Below, in pieces: positions 1-11,797 of a stretch of 64,000 nt of DNA. Position numbers and translations under genes: made by a program. Source of the DNA: Galerina marginata (lineage: Eukaryota > Basidiomycota > Agaricomycetes > Agaricales > Galerinaceae). Location of the stretch: NCBI GenBank assembly GCA_023014335.1, contig JAECYW010000016.1, positions 1,757,689 to 1,821,688 of the forward strand. The letters are read 5' to 3'. The first letter of the stretch is position 1. Every line of letters starts with the position of its first letter. The notes beneath the pieces were generated by a model, which saw nothing but the letters and a program-made list of their open reading frames with translations, ran no database searches and was not told the origin of the DNA.

Positions 1-446
1 TCGGATTACTAGTTCTCAATTTGAAATTCTGCGAAAGTTGTGCTTTCCAAAATGCAGATGATTGAGCGCCTCCTAGTTTCCTCGATTTCTGCTTCGCGAG
101 TCTGTTGTCTTGTAACCTGACTTTGTCTGCATCATTTCGTGACATTAGGTAGATGATGGCGAGTATGGGAGGTGGGTTATCGTGGCCTAACAGGGAACCT
201 AATGAAAGGCGGTTATAGGCATTGGAACATTTGATGGCTGTGTTCGCATGCGGCATGACAGCCGAAATGGATGGGAATGCACATATGTTTCGACAGACAT
301 GTACCTTTGTTTTCGGGCTCGCTGGGTTTGTCTGTGAATGCCCTCGAATGCCCTTTGTTTCCTCTGCACTTGTTAGCATGGCTTTCCGGACCTTGCAGGT
401 ATAAGTTGCGGACGGGAGTCATCTTTTCGCACAAGATTTTTAGTCA

Positions 447-1144
447 ATGGCCGACTTCCTCCCCCACTTTCAAGAAGTGGCAAATGTGACGGTAAGCTGA
501 ATGGCCTCCTCTTCTTTGATCAGCTTTTTAACCTTCGCCATTCACGATACCTGTCAGGTTTTGCTTGATGACTTCGAAAGACAGTTAGAAGATAGTCGAC
601 TCAAACTCAGCGAGCTAGAGCAAATCTCTACCGCTATAGGACCGAATTTACCTGGATACACATCCAGGTTGGAATTCCTACATGTGCGTCTTTGGTTAAT
701 TTATTTCGAAACTCAAGGCATGAATTGAAAACCGGCCAGCATGAGCTTTTTAGCCAGATAGATGATTTCCTCGACACAACCCAGAAGATGCTCGAACTCT
801 TCGAAATCGCCAATTGCCTTGATGCTGCTGCCTTCAATCATTCAGATTATCCTCCTCCAGACGTGATCGGTTATGTCATGTTTCAACTTGTAAGTTCACT
901 ACAATACCACTTGACTAATTGGCCTAACGATCTCCATCATCCTGCTCTAGGTGTATTTGTATGGATTGGTAAGTTATTTAGCCCTTAGCGGCTTAGCCTA
1001 GTCTTTACCTGACACCTTTTAACTTCCTAGATGATTGTGCGTGCCAGAGTTGGTGGATATCTGCCGCATCTGATAGCATTGGACGAAGAACTCGAACATC
1101 TTTGGACTGGAGTACAGGCCCGATTACAGAATGAGGGTTATTGA
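447..1144 (+). CDS. Small helical protein, 152 aa, 5 exons
   Basis: I do not recognise this gene. Five exons join with consistent phase: 447-491, 558-667, 718-889, 951-968 and 1031-1144, ending in TGA. The introns are 50-66 bp; the second donor (GTTGGA) is weak and exon 4 is an 18-bp microexon. The start is the first ATG in frame (MADFLPHF). The product is rich in Leu, Glu and Asp and looks almost wholly alpha-helical: residues 16-60 contain heptad-like charged stretches (DDFERQLEDSRLKLSELEQ), and the C-terminal third (ALDEELEHLWTGVQARLQ) is also amphipathic. There is no signal peptide or membrane segment. A cytosolic helical adaptor is only a guess. The clean splicing argues for a real gene. 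Confidence 0.6.
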
Positions 1145-1846
1145 AGGGCAGGGATAGGAGGAGAACCGTGACCTCAATTCTCGCGATCGGCATTAGGCGT
1201 CTCTTGAGGAGGCGCAATCACCCGTCTGGGTTTCACGCTGGGTTTCACGCTCGGAAATGAATTCGCTAAACTCGATTTCCCTCCCAGGTAATATTCTCCT
1301 TCTTTCCTTCCTGTATGTCACTTTTAGCTAAATTGTTCAACCGGTTTTTTGTGCCAAAATATATACGGGTATTGTTCCTTTTATAGGGTAGTCATATAAA
1401 GTGACCGCAATACTCGGATGGCGAAGCCTCGGAGCATTGCCTCCGCAGATTGCGGTTACCTCGTAGTTCCGCACCCTGGCTTTCGACAATGTAAACCTCA
1501 TAGAATGTGGACTCCTCGTCCAAATTCGGACCTCCGCTCTTTATCAATTTGACGGGCACTGCGCCAGGATTTCGTCGTGGAATTTCTCCTCAATTCCAGT
1601 TTCAAGTTTGGCTAAAAGTTTCTGACCTCGTCTCGGAATATCTTTCTACACAAGGTCGGCTCTGCTGAGGATTCGGATAAGATAAGCATTCGCATTTCTA
1701 GGCCAGGCTCATATCCGAGGATATCATCCAATCCTCTCATTTGTGGATGGCAGATTATGTGACACCTGTTAAGCAGGCCACCGCAGAGGTGAGGCGAGAA
1801 TCACCGGCTGACTCATCCTGTGCAACGCCTTCTCGAACAAACAAAC
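1145..1846. other. Intergenic, no gene seen
   Basis: About 700 bp separate the helical-protein gene from the secreted-protein candidate. I see no long open frame or repeat. It should contain the promoter of the downstream gene. Confidence 0.5.
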
Positions 1847-2125
1847 ATGCGGATCACGGTGGTCTTGTTTCTTCTTTGGTCCACTGCCTCATTGCTCAGT
1901 TCTGTCTTCGCCTCACTCTCTGGATTCAGTTGCTATGCCGTTCTCCCTCTGGGTGTATTCTGCCGGTATTCATTAAACTCTCAGACATGCAACAATAATG
2001 GACTCTGCGGTATTTGTGGCATGAATTCATACGAGGGTTGTGAGGAGTGCTACAACGGACGAACAAGGTATGTTTCCAGTCATCCTTAAGTTCAACGCGT
2101 CACTCTTATCCATAGTGCGACATAG
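1847..2125 (+). CDS. Candidate small secreted cysteine-rich protein, 76 aa
   Basis: Two exons (1847-2067 and 2116-2125) with a 48-bp GT-AG intron give a 76-residue product. Residues 1-22 form a strong hydrophobic signal peptide (MRITVVLFLLWSTASLLSSV) with a plausible cleavage site after FA. The mature part is about 54 residues with seven cysteines, most of them in its second half (TC, LCGIC, GCEEC patterns). Small secreted cysteine-rich proteins are a broad functional class in agarics and include effector-like proteins, but I recognise no family. The ATG at 1847 was chosen because it directly precedes the signal peptide; an upstream in-frame ATG at 1820 would add nine polar residues. An odd cysteine count and the tiny last exon lower confidence. 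Confidence 0.5.
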
Positions 2126-2329
2126 GATATATCTTCTGCTTGATCAAACATGCGTTGGGCTTATCGTTGACATTACCATCAATGCTTCGAAGCAGCCACA
2201 CCACCTCCGCGCTCGGGGCAAAATACATTTCATCGCCCGCCATCCTCCCTGCTTATCATTTCCTTTTGCCTTTCCTAACGCCACACTACATCTGGTTCTC
2301 TTGCTGCCTCATCCACAACCACGTTTGAC

Positions 2330-3025
2330 TAATGCCACGAAGCCAACGTCGCTGTCAGTCCAACGGCATCCTCACCCGCCCGGTCCCGCCGTCAGCACAG
2401 CGAAACGACGCATTATACCGGATACGACTGGAAGGGAGAAGCGGGCGCGCTGCAGGCGATGATGAGAGAGGCGGGGAATAATGATAAGGCGGCCTTGGAC
2501 GTTGGAACTCTGCTGGTGCGATTGCCACCGCCGCCGGCTTATGCTGGTAAGTCATCGCAACGATTCTGACCCTAGAACACCGCCTTACGCTCACCTCGAA
2601 GCCTGGACACCACATGTTGATGAACAATAACACGACGGGATATGATCGCGGAAGGCTCAAACGACGAGGATGCGGATAGTGGAATGGGAACGACGGCAAC
2701 TACTTGCTATATTGGAATGCAAGTCAGCCTTTTTCATTTGTGTTGTCATTGTGGAATGAAGTGCCACCACCAGGTCCCGCAATTCTGATGACATGGACTG
2801 TGACCTTGATGGCGACAAATTCGATGACAAAGAACTTGGCGACAATGAGCATGGCCAAGACGCGATGAGGTCAGGAGGGAAATGAGGGAACTGGAGATGA
2901 AGAAGTGATGATGATAATGTGGAAGAGGAAGACAGCGGGGATGAGGATGGAGGATGAGGATGAGGATGTTGGCGAGGATGAGGAAGACGGATAGGATGAC
3001 CGTTTTTACGACTTCAGACAAGAAT
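2330..3025 (+). other. Decayed acidic/low-complexity coding remnant
   Basis: A frame open from about 2330 to 2547 (containing GYDWKGEAGALQAMMREAG and ending LPPPPAYAG at a GT donor) is followed by an acidic stretch at 2780-2935 (DMDCDLDGDKFDDKELGDNE and similar). That stretch then breaks into stops inside a GAGGAT-type repeat at 2938-2996. It looks like the remains of a gene with an acidic tail. I cannot name the family. Confidence 0.3.
2938..2996 (+). repeat. GAGGAT-type simple repeat
   Basis: Imperfect tandem GGATGAGGATG units. They read as Asp/Glu codons in one frame but are interrupted by stops in the frame that continues the upstream acidic segment. Confidence 0.7.
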
Positions 3026-6000
3026 GAGGAAGAGGGCGGAGATCATACGTAGATAGTAAATTGAGTCTGCCTCTGTAATCCCGATTGATGGTACTTTTTT
3101 CAATCTTTTCATCGTTGTCCTTAACTAATATTTCTCTCTCAATCCAGGCCTCTTTCCCGCCGACTTCCGACCTCTTTGTGAGCTCTCCTTCTTCTCACTT
3201 TCCAGCTTTCAACCTCACTGTCTTTTCGCCTAGCTCCTTCCTGCTTCGCCGTCTACTGTCGCTCATCACTGCCATTCCCAGCACCCGCCTGTGATCGTGG
3301 CCAACCGACGAATGGTCGCCGGCCTCGCGTGTCCGCCACTTATGTATAGGGTACTACTGCAGGTCGTTGTCCTCTACGTGCACACTGTATGACCAACTCA
3401 GAGCTCATGGCTCAATCACCCCAGCGATGCAGGGACACGTGTCCATCCTCGTCCGGTATTTAAGAACCTGTATCCTCCTGCGAAATTTTTAACATCTGGT
3501 TGAAGGTACACCAAGTCGTTGAACAAGACAGCAGCGCGACTTAAAGCGCTACTGAAGGTCATCGTGACGCCTGTGGCACGTCGTTCAACTGTAGACTATA
3601 AATGTTGAGCTGTTTTAGTCTGGGCTGACATTCATTGACCACTGTAGGATCAGGATCCTCCAGAGGGCTTCATTCTGAATTATACTTTGCTGATCGGAGA
3701 TGGCTCATTCTCAAACTTCCATAGGTGGGTGTCTAATTCAAACAACTCTGTTTCATATTCTAATGTAACCCCTCGTTCTAGATCCTGGACCTGAAGGGCA
3801 CTTCGAAGGCAATCCAAAACAACCTTCTCGACTCTTTCCTAACAATCACTAGCACCAAGACCAACCTCGAAAGTGCCTCCTTCCTGTCGTCACCGAACAT
3901 GGACCTCCAGCCACCGGGCATGCCAGCGGAAGCCTCGTCAGCCCAGGAGCTAGCGGAGTATCTCTGCCTCTGGGCGGTGCAGGAAAAAGCCTATTCGCGA
4001 GCATGGCAGGGCCCGGACAAAGCGGACCACCTATGGGATCCAGTACAGGATATATAGCACCGCAGGACGCGCTGAAAGCCCCAAGTGGGGGGTCTTCTCG
4101 GATTTCCGCCGATTCGTCAGTTTCGGCTTGAGAAAGGATACTACACCTCCTTCATGATTATACAGCGATAGCAAAATTTGATTTATTTCTTTACGAACAT
4201 TTGCAGGGTACACTAAGCACTACGAATGTTCCGGTCCTCAAGGACTTCAAGGTGAAGAAGGTTGAAGAGAGCTTTGACCCCTTCCAAAACGGAGGTTTAA
4301 ATGATGAGGTTGTACTTTCCACTCACCCATCCTTCCCTTGCCTCAGGTTGAAGTCCGTGCTCAGGAACCTGCAGCCAAAGACCTCCAGCGAAACAATGTG
4401 GGTCGTTGTCCATGTTCACATTGCGCCTTTATAGCATCTACGTATTCACCAGCATGTCTAGATTAGGCTGGAGGGGGACGAAGTCACTGCCGCACCTCCT
4501 AAGGCCCGGGGAGGGAGGCAGGAATCAGATGAAAAATCCGCACAGGAAGCTGCCCGTCAATTGAAGGCCATAGTTCCTGCCAGTCAGCTCTAGGCTGGAC
4601 CAGGTGGGAATAGCAGATCCGGACATTTTGTCAAGGATCAAACGGTTGACGAAAGTCTTCCTTCGCTTAATCATGCTCTATACACATCCCGCGAGCCCTT
4701 TGAACATTTCGCATCCTGGGAGTACTACCGAACATCTGGACTCTATCATATAGAAGTTGATCACCATTCCCGCCATGTATAAGGTTTCGAAACCTGTTGC
4801 TCGTATTCGCCTCCGGCATGGCTGCACCGTCGTGTTGCTGGCGCTGTCGATAAGTTCAAGCAAACTCACTGACTTCTTCAAGGCCAAGGGAGATGCTGTC
4901 GAGGAAGAAACCCACAAGACCGACATCGGTACCACGTCTGCGCAGCCTAATCGCAAACGTATGGAAGTTCTCCCGTTCCGTCAGAAAACGCCTGAAACAG
5001 CCGTGGACGAACCCTTGTATGACCCATCCGAGGGTCATTCCGCCTGGATTCCAGGGATGCGACCGTGCGGGAAGAGGAGAGCTAAACCTTACGCTCGCCA
5101 GCAGTCACCGTCCCACAGTCACCGTCCCATTCGTGTTCAATAAGACCGCCTGAGTACGCACAAATCACCGCTCGGAGCTGATTTTGGTCCCTCGCGGACG
5201 TCGCGCGAGTTCTATATTCACCTGAAGAAACTGACGGACAGCCTCTTCCATTCAGAGTATTATTCCGTTGCGAAAGTGCAAAAACTCTACGTCAATTTGT
5301 CTAAATCCGTTACATTTTTTCGTTCAGTGGGAGTTCTATTATTCGTTTTAGGTCACAGTGGTATTGCGCAGTCTACTAGCTCAGGAAGACGTGCAGCCTG
5401 CTACACCGTGACATTGACGCTAGACAGAGTTCGACCGATGCACGACGTCTTCCTCTCCCCAGCCCTGCCTCGGTGGCGCGAGATCCAGGATATACATACC
5501 TGAGTGACAACGGCTTCAAATGATGTCTTTGAAGTCGCGAAGATGTCTCCTAACTTAGAGGCACCTCGCGCCACGAAATTGGTGAGCCGGTGCCATGCAG
5601 GAAAGTTCTGGCAACGCCACTAGGAAGAAAGAGCCCAAGCAGGTGTAGTGACCCGTTGGCAGCGCGGGCATGGTCCAAGGGTATGTGGGTTGCAGTACGG
5701 CTGATGAATCATATGTCACTGTTAATTGACGAATCAGACTTAGACCGAGCAGGTGCTTAGGACACCAAAACCGTATCTCGGGTGGTACGAACGAACTGAA
5801 AAAGGACTAGAGATTGGATTAACAAGTAAGTAGCCTTGTGTACAAAGAATGTGGAGCCTGCAGATAACGTACAAGTAGGTAGAATAATACTATGTTGAGA
5901 TACCAAGCAGGATAGCGAGAATACCGACAAGGACAAAGGAAACTATATACAGCTTGGAAAGTAGTGGCGATAACCTTGAATAGGCGCGCAGTCGGAGTGA

Positions 6001-6029
6001 GGCTTGCCTAGTTTATTCCAACAGTGATA
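3026..6029. other. Degenerate intergenic stretch with short open segments
   Basis: Three kilobases hold only short, frame-broken coding-like pieces on the plus strand: one around 3790-4057, exon-like blocks at 4200-4600 and 4757-5143, and a frame near 5160-5503. Plausible splice sites appear between some blocks, but no single model keeps frame across the region. I take it as an old decayed gene or transposon of unknown family. Confidence 0.35.
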
Positions 6030-7553
6030 TTATAAGATGCGCCACAAAGAATAATCTGCTGTGCTGTTAAAGAATTTCTTCCAGTGAGCCGCCATGTAGG
6101 CATGGTCTTCAGTGTCAACGACAGCTCCCGGTTGGCCTGGGTAACCCACACGGTCGCTGAATTTGACTGGGTAGAATGTTTCCCCAGCGTTTCCTGCCCA
6201 ACTCATGTCAACAACCTTCATTTGGACAGGTTTGACAATAGCGCGGCCTCTAAATGTGACAAGAACCATGAGATTGTCAGTACCGAGGCCACCATGGACC
6301 TTCTTGTTGAGCTGTAATAGGTCAATGATTTCATTGAGTTTCTCGAGGATGTCGGTTTGCTCCAGATATACCAGCCCTGGAGAGGTACGGAATAGGTTGT
6401 GCACAGTCATCCAACCGCTTTCATTTTGGGTTGGAGGAGGGAGCCATTCCATTATGATAGCATCGGCACCAATCGCCGGTGAGTGGAAGCGACCAAGCAG
6501 TTTGGGGCCAAAGCCTGCAGCATGGAGAACTTCATGAACCCCGTAACTATAAGGGCAGAAAGTGAGTTTGACCATGATACTTTCTGTATGAGCACTGGCA
6601 AGGAACATGCAGCATCTGTCTTCGAGTTGCCTTTCAAATCGAAGGGGTCGTGCTACCCCAGACAAATCTTCAAAGGTTGTTAAAGCGTTGGGGAGATTTG
6701 GAATGCGACTACCATGCCCAAAATGGATTCTGTGGCCGAATTAGACTGTGAAAATGGAGTGATAGGCCTGCTTACTTGGGAAGATATTCAACAGCATCTT
6801 GGAGTGCAAGAAATTGGGTTGCAAGCTCCTGATAATTAACAGTTGAATCCTGGCCACGGAAAACAGTCTCGAACACTTCAATCTCAGTTTCAGCATGTTG
6901 CCAAACATTCTCTGTAAAAGCGCCCCAAATAGTGACGTCCAGTCCTTAATAACTTAGCCGTAAGCACATCGGAGTAACTAGACAACACACCTAATATTGA
7001 TACCAAAAAGCATGGGGCGCCTGACTGCATGATATGGACATCTGAGAGCGCGTAGTTGCTGTATATACGATTGAGCTCTGTGCATTCATCGCCATCGCCA
7101 TCCAGTCCAGGTATGTTGAGTACAATGATAAGCGGAGTGCCCACGAAGGCGCCGTTGAGCCATGTGTAGGAATTATAAACCAAGTTACATTTCGTTCCCT
7201 CTGCGTCTGTTTGAATCCACCTGCGGTCATTTCTTCTGGGGAAGGCCTCTTGCAACGCTCGGACGATATGAGAGTTTCCCAAGCCCGGGGTTCTTAATGT
7301 CTCTATGAAAACCTTGAGATGCTGGGAAGCAACAAAGGATGACAGCTCGGCCGCTGTGGGCACGCCTGGATATGTCTTCTCCAAAAACTTGAGGAAAGCT
7401 ACATGCTTGAATTTTACGGGAAAATCTTAAGAGGGTCAAGCAGTCAGCAGCTTGAAGAGATGTTGGACTGGCAATGGGTCACTCACTTCGTGTACGCGAT
7501 GGTTGAAATAACATGACAAAGAGCGTGGCGTATTCAAGTTGGCAGCCGGACAT
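6030..7553 (-). CDS. Protein-kinase-like protein, predicted pseudokinase, 456 aa
   Basis: Four exons on the minus strand (7553-7487, 7425-6991, 6944-6776, 6729-6030) join with exact phase and no stops. The introns are 46-61 bp. The C-terminal half is a kinase fold of the kind found in multicopy agaric kinases: a beta3-like IMVKLTFCPYSYGVHEVL, a hinge segment (AIIMEWLPPP), a catalytic-loop equivalent HGGLGTDNLMV and a DFD-like segment VVDMSWAGNAG. Relatives usually have HGDL in the loop and DFDWAG in the metal-binding motif. Here the catalytic Asp of the loop is Gly and DFD is DMS, so catalysis is unlikely (inference). The N-terminal 230 residues form a separate domain typical of this group (GAPCFLVSILG, VFRGQD). 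The start is the ATG at 7553 (MSGCQLEYATLF); an upstream ATG at 7745 is possible but would need further introns. Confidence 0.75.
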
Positions 7554-8039
7554 TGTTGGCAACTTATAAGACGGGCTATAAAATAGTCTCAAAAGGCCCG
7601 GGCTCCCCGCCGTGTAGCAGGAAATGACGGGAAGCTGGGATCTGTGGAAATCCGCTGAACCACCTAAATGTAAGTTCAATGTAACATTACTTGGTGCCTT
7701 CCCGTCGCCTTTAAAAATGCAGATTACGAGTGACAGATCTTCCAATCAACACACCGCAAATGGTGGCAACAGCACTTTCAAAATGAACGAGGAATAGAAA
7801 GTAGCTGACGCCAGGACTTGCGAAAGAATCACTGGCTCTGTGGGCCGACAGCGCTGCGCGCGGCGTGTACTTGACCACAATTTTTTTGGTACTGCGGAGT
7901 CAGTGCGGACATCCAAGTTTTTTTTTGCTACCAGCTGTGGCGAGAATTAGACAACTGGCAATATATTCCCGCGCTCTATCGCTCACGGCTGCCCATGATT
8001 AATTGATTTCCAGACCGTTATATAGGACTCGTTCTTTTA
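7554..8039. other. Upstream region of the pseudokinase gene
   Basis: No convincing gene. It presumably holds the promoter of the minus-strand pseudokinase. T-rich runs occur near 7880-7925. Confidence 0.4.
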
Positions 8040-9560
8040 TTGATCTGGACCGGTCAGAAATCGCGCAGGTGTAACGAACGCTCAAGTTTCCGGCAAACGC
8101 CGCTTCTATTTTTGGTTTCGCCGTGCTTCTCGGCTCTTCATGTGGATTCGACTTTCAATTTTTTCCTCTCTCCCTTTTTGCTCTCCCTCTACTCTGAGTC
8201 GACCTCTCTGCGCTCCAGGTATGTTATTGCTTTTGTGTCGATGTTTTCTTTACACTTACTTTATTTCCTAGGAACGTTATTTCGTAGTCACCGTTCCACC
8301 AAGCTTGGTGTGGTACTCCACCTGCTCCCATGTCTCCCCTCAATCTCGACCCTCCTCACCTGCCCTGTGGCCTTTTGACAACAATGTTGTCGATCATGCC
8401 ATGGGCTCCGTCTCCCTCCTCAGGCCTCAGGTTCGGTCCCTGCAGTTTCTGACGACGATATTGTCCTAATGCACCATCCATGGCGTCCTGTCTCGCATCC
8501 CCCCTCAACCTTGACGCCTCCACCGTCCTCGTTTGCCCCTGTGGTCTCTTGACAACAAAAGTGTCGTGCATGCCATGCGCATGTCCTGCCTTTTGCGATT
8601 TTTCAGCAGCATCGCCTCTAAGATAGCAATCCCCTCAATCCGTGAACCGACTACCACCGCACACAACTGCCTCCCGCTTACAACTACTAGCGATCGCTCG
8701 GTCAATGCTGGTCGCTGTCAACAAGCATTTGTGTGCCCTCGTGAGGCTGCTACTGCCCATCCATCCACGCTAACCTGTTGGCCCCGTGCCACTTTACCGG
8801 GCATCCACAGCACAACCACCACCAGGCCGTGTGCTGCCCTCAACCTCCCCTCATCCACCTCTCCATTGACCGCTTTCGCTGTCGACGAAGATTGGTAACC
8901 CGGATACCCCTGCCCCGCGCCACGTCACTGCACCCACAGCCGTTGACGAAGCCTACAAGCACCGCGCGACCAGCCCACTTAACGATGCCATTTCAGCGAT
9001 CCCCATCCTTCCCTCAGTCAAAATCCGTTCGAACCCCACCAACCCGCGCCACGTCTTCGCGCACTCGCGATCACCTGCGAATCGTACCTCCCTCAATCCC
9101 AAGGATCTGTTTTTCAACAATGTTCCTTGCTGGTTACCGTCGAAGAGCATTCGCGAGCCCTCGCGTGGTCGCTACCACCGACTCGCAACCGTCTACGAGA
9201 CCCTTGAGCTGTGTGTCACGTCACCGGGCATCCTACACCAGCATGATTATCACCAGGCTACACGCCCCCCCCCCCTCCCCTCCTCAACCTTTTCTCCATT
9301 GACCAGCGTTTCCGTCGACATTGACAATATGGGAACCCCTGCCTCGCGCCACCTCACTGCACCCACAAAGGTCGTGAGCCCTGTGCGATGGCCCCAGCCC
9401 GCCTAATTCAACCGACGCAACCTCACCGACCCTAAACCCCTTGCCTGCTCACCCCACACCCATCCGAAACCCGTCAGCCCGCGCTGTGCCACGGCACACT
9501 CGCAATCCCCTACGAACTGTATCTCCCTCGATCCGAACTGACTCAGACCTACTGTAGTAC
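8040..9560. other. Proline/serine-rich low-complexity region
   Basis: C-rich DNA with long open frames on both strands, caused by base bias rather than by clear proteins. Frames read as Pro/Ser/Thr/Arg-rich strings without any domain. Internal diverged tandem repeats are listed separately. I do not support a gene here. Confidence 0.5.
8716..9545 (+). repeat. Diverged tandem duplication, period about 427 bp
   Basis: Two copies (about 8716-9130 and 9140-9545) share ordered blocks: ACCGGGCATCC at 8796 and 9223, CTCCATTGACC, a GTCGAC-containing block, CGCGCCAC(G/C)TCACTGCACCCACA, and a terminal block ending TCCCTC(A/G)AT. The overall spacing is about 427 bp. A shorter similarity links 8330-8420 with 8500-8590 (CCTGTGG(C/T)C(T/)CTTGACAACAA). 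Confidence 0.6.
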
Positions 9561-10083
9561 ACCGTCTTCCCTGGTTAGTATTGTAGTCATAATATTTTAT
9601 TACATCTCATTCAGTGTAAAGCATGTAATGACAGGTTTTTTGGGTTAAAAATCAAACCCTTTATATGAACTGCTGAGAATAGTGGTTAAAGCGAAATCAA
9701 GAACGTGTTAATTGACAGTATCCTCCAAACATGACATATTGTAGAGGAAAACAACGCAGTATTGAGATTTAAAAAAAGAATGGACTCGTAACTGCCATGC
9801 AAGGCAATGGCCCACAAAGCTAGTTTTCCTGATGACTAGGTCCATAGCTTTCACTAGAATAACTGCTCTGTTGAGGTTGGAAGCTTGCTGAATATCACAA
9901 TGCAGCGTTTCCGGGGTACGACGGAGCATATCACGGGATGCTTAAATCGTCGGATGAATTTACTGTGTAAACTTGCATTCCTTTTCAGTTTTCCTTGCTG
10001 ACCAGGCAATGCATCGCTACCTTCGACGAACACCGTAAAATGCGTAATATTTTCGGACCCCTTCTACAGAACTATGAAAGCCT
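9561..10083. other. Intergenic, 3' side of the 262-aa gene
   Basis: AT-rich spacer. A minus-strand frame open from about 10050 to 9856 follows the stop of the upstream gene and could be a decayed further exon, but no splice pair links it. Confidence 0.35.
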
Positions 10084-10983
10084 CTACGTCGAGTGCTGGA
10101 GTAAAGCTCTAACAATCGTATCTCTCTCCGAACCCATTAGTCTGTCCATCAGGCTCTTACTCCAATCACGAACGAACACTAATGGTATGAGAAGAAACCC
10201 TTCTCTATTGATGTCAAACTTATTAACACCTTCCAATGTTAGCCCTAAATTTGAGACGATGCCAACAATTAGGGTGCTCGGGTCGAAGAGGAACCTCTCT
10301 CGGCCAGTGTCTTCAAATTCCTTTGAAGTGATCGCAAACCAATCTGCCAGAGCAGGGGATTCTACAACATCACCCCGGATTCCGCGAACCTGTAAATACT
10401 CCATGCAGCCTGCGATCAGTTTCAAAGTGAGGGCGACAAAGGATAGGTCCCTGGCTTCCACTTCGACCAGGGTGATTGGGTTACTCCATCGTATGAAAAG
10501 TAAGCATGGGTCGGGGTTAATCATAAGCAGCTCTCGGGCGACTTCATTCGGCGCATCGGAGTTCACAAAGCTCCCACTGTCTCTTCCCAATGTCACCATG
10601 CGAGAAGGATGTGCGACGCTCAGGCTATAAATACAAGAAGGTAGAACCTCGTCATCAGAATGCGTACAATTTGGACAGGACTTACGCTGCAACGCTGAGG
10701 ATGCCGCGTCCTGGCCAAATCAAGAGCACCACTATTTCTGTTTCATCCAAGACACCTGGGAGAAGTGATAAGTTTGCGACTCTAGGCAATAACTGTCCGC
10801 CATACCTGGCCCGAGCCACAAACAAATTTGGAGATCTTTAATGTCCCCAGGTAAACTATTGGGGAGGTAACTGATGCTGAAATAATTTCCAAGCGGTGCA
10901 AACGTAGCCGCTTGGGTGTGTTGGAGGATCACATAGCCAAATCCGGGCTGCTGCGACGTAGAGGTAAAACTATTGGTCGTCAT
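10084..10983 (-). CDS. Uncharacterised 262-aa protein, 3 exons
   Basis: Exons 10983-10806, 10755-10686 and 10624-10084 join in phase with 50- and 61-bp introns and end at TAG. I do not recognise the family. The product starts MTTNSFTSTSQQPGFG and has a hydrophobic beta-rich N-terminal half (LPGDIKDLQICLWLGPG, EIVVLLIWPGRGILSVA). The C-terminal half mixes helices with Arg/Asp-rich segments (FVRDWSKSLMDRLMGSERD). There is no signal peptide, and no membrane helix is long enough to be convincing. The exact phase closure across three exons and the absence of stops argue that it is a live or recently live gene. Confidence 0.55.
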
Positions 10984-11797
10984 GTCGCGATTCTAGGCCC
11001 AAAAAATACGTATGCGCTCTTATACCAATTTTCTTTGCTGGGTGCAAGTTTACAACGAAGATGGAAATTCACAAATGATGGGATATGAGGGTTGCTAATT
11101 GGGCCTAACTCCTAACTTTTCATTCCTACCCTGTCTGCTTTTCTTTTAAAATTGGCGGGATTAGATGATTCAACTAAGCTATGTTTAATCACAGCATATC
11201 AGATCTGTGCTTTTACAAGGAACCAACTCCAATCAGATCACCGCCGGATTGCATTTTGCGATCGACATTATTCAATTTATCTGTTTGATGATAGACCGTA
11301 CCCGGAGCGTGGTCGAAGGAAGAAATGTTTTACTCCACACAATCGGCCAAAGTAGCGAAACACTGACACGGGCTATGTTCCTACGTAAAACAGAATTCTA
11401 GCAAGAGCATATTGTTTGTATCGACGAAGTATCGCAACTACAATACCGATGTTACCCGTAGAAACCCTTGTGTCCCAAGTAGCATGGGGATCAAGTGAGA
11501 GTCGAGCGTGTTATCGGCGGAGATCAGAAGTGGTTTGTAAGTTTTGGGATGAATTACCTGAAATCTGTTAGCAAACAGAATATTGTTCTCGCAGAAGATG
11601 TTTTGAAGCTTACATCACAGAAACCCTCCAAAGACAACTCACGCGCCAGGTCCTGGAGCTTTATACCTTTTTCTGAGTGGTAAGCATGCAATATTTCTGC
11701 CTTGTACGCCGTTCTGAAGTCACGGGCGTTCTTGAAAAATCGAATTTTGACATGGCAGTTGGCTGCTTCGTCTTTGCTATTATTAAAAAAATTAGAA

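Noticed and set aside
2355..2699. Minus-strand 114-codon frame
   Set aside because: Shadow of the plus-strand coding-like segment and simple repeat; Pro/Ser/Arg-rich with no domain.
2746..3021. Minus-strand hydrophobic frame as a membrane protein
   Set aside because: Same artefact: antisense of a GAGGAT acidic repeat.
8040..9302. Long overlapping frames on both strands in the C-rich tract as genes
   Set aside because: Composition explains them: Pro/Ser/Arg-rich strings, no domain, no consistent splicing, open frames in several registers.
9708..9929. Minus-strand frame as last exon of the 262-aa gene
   Set aside because: The 262-aa model already ends at a stop, and no donor/acceptor pair joins this frame in phase.
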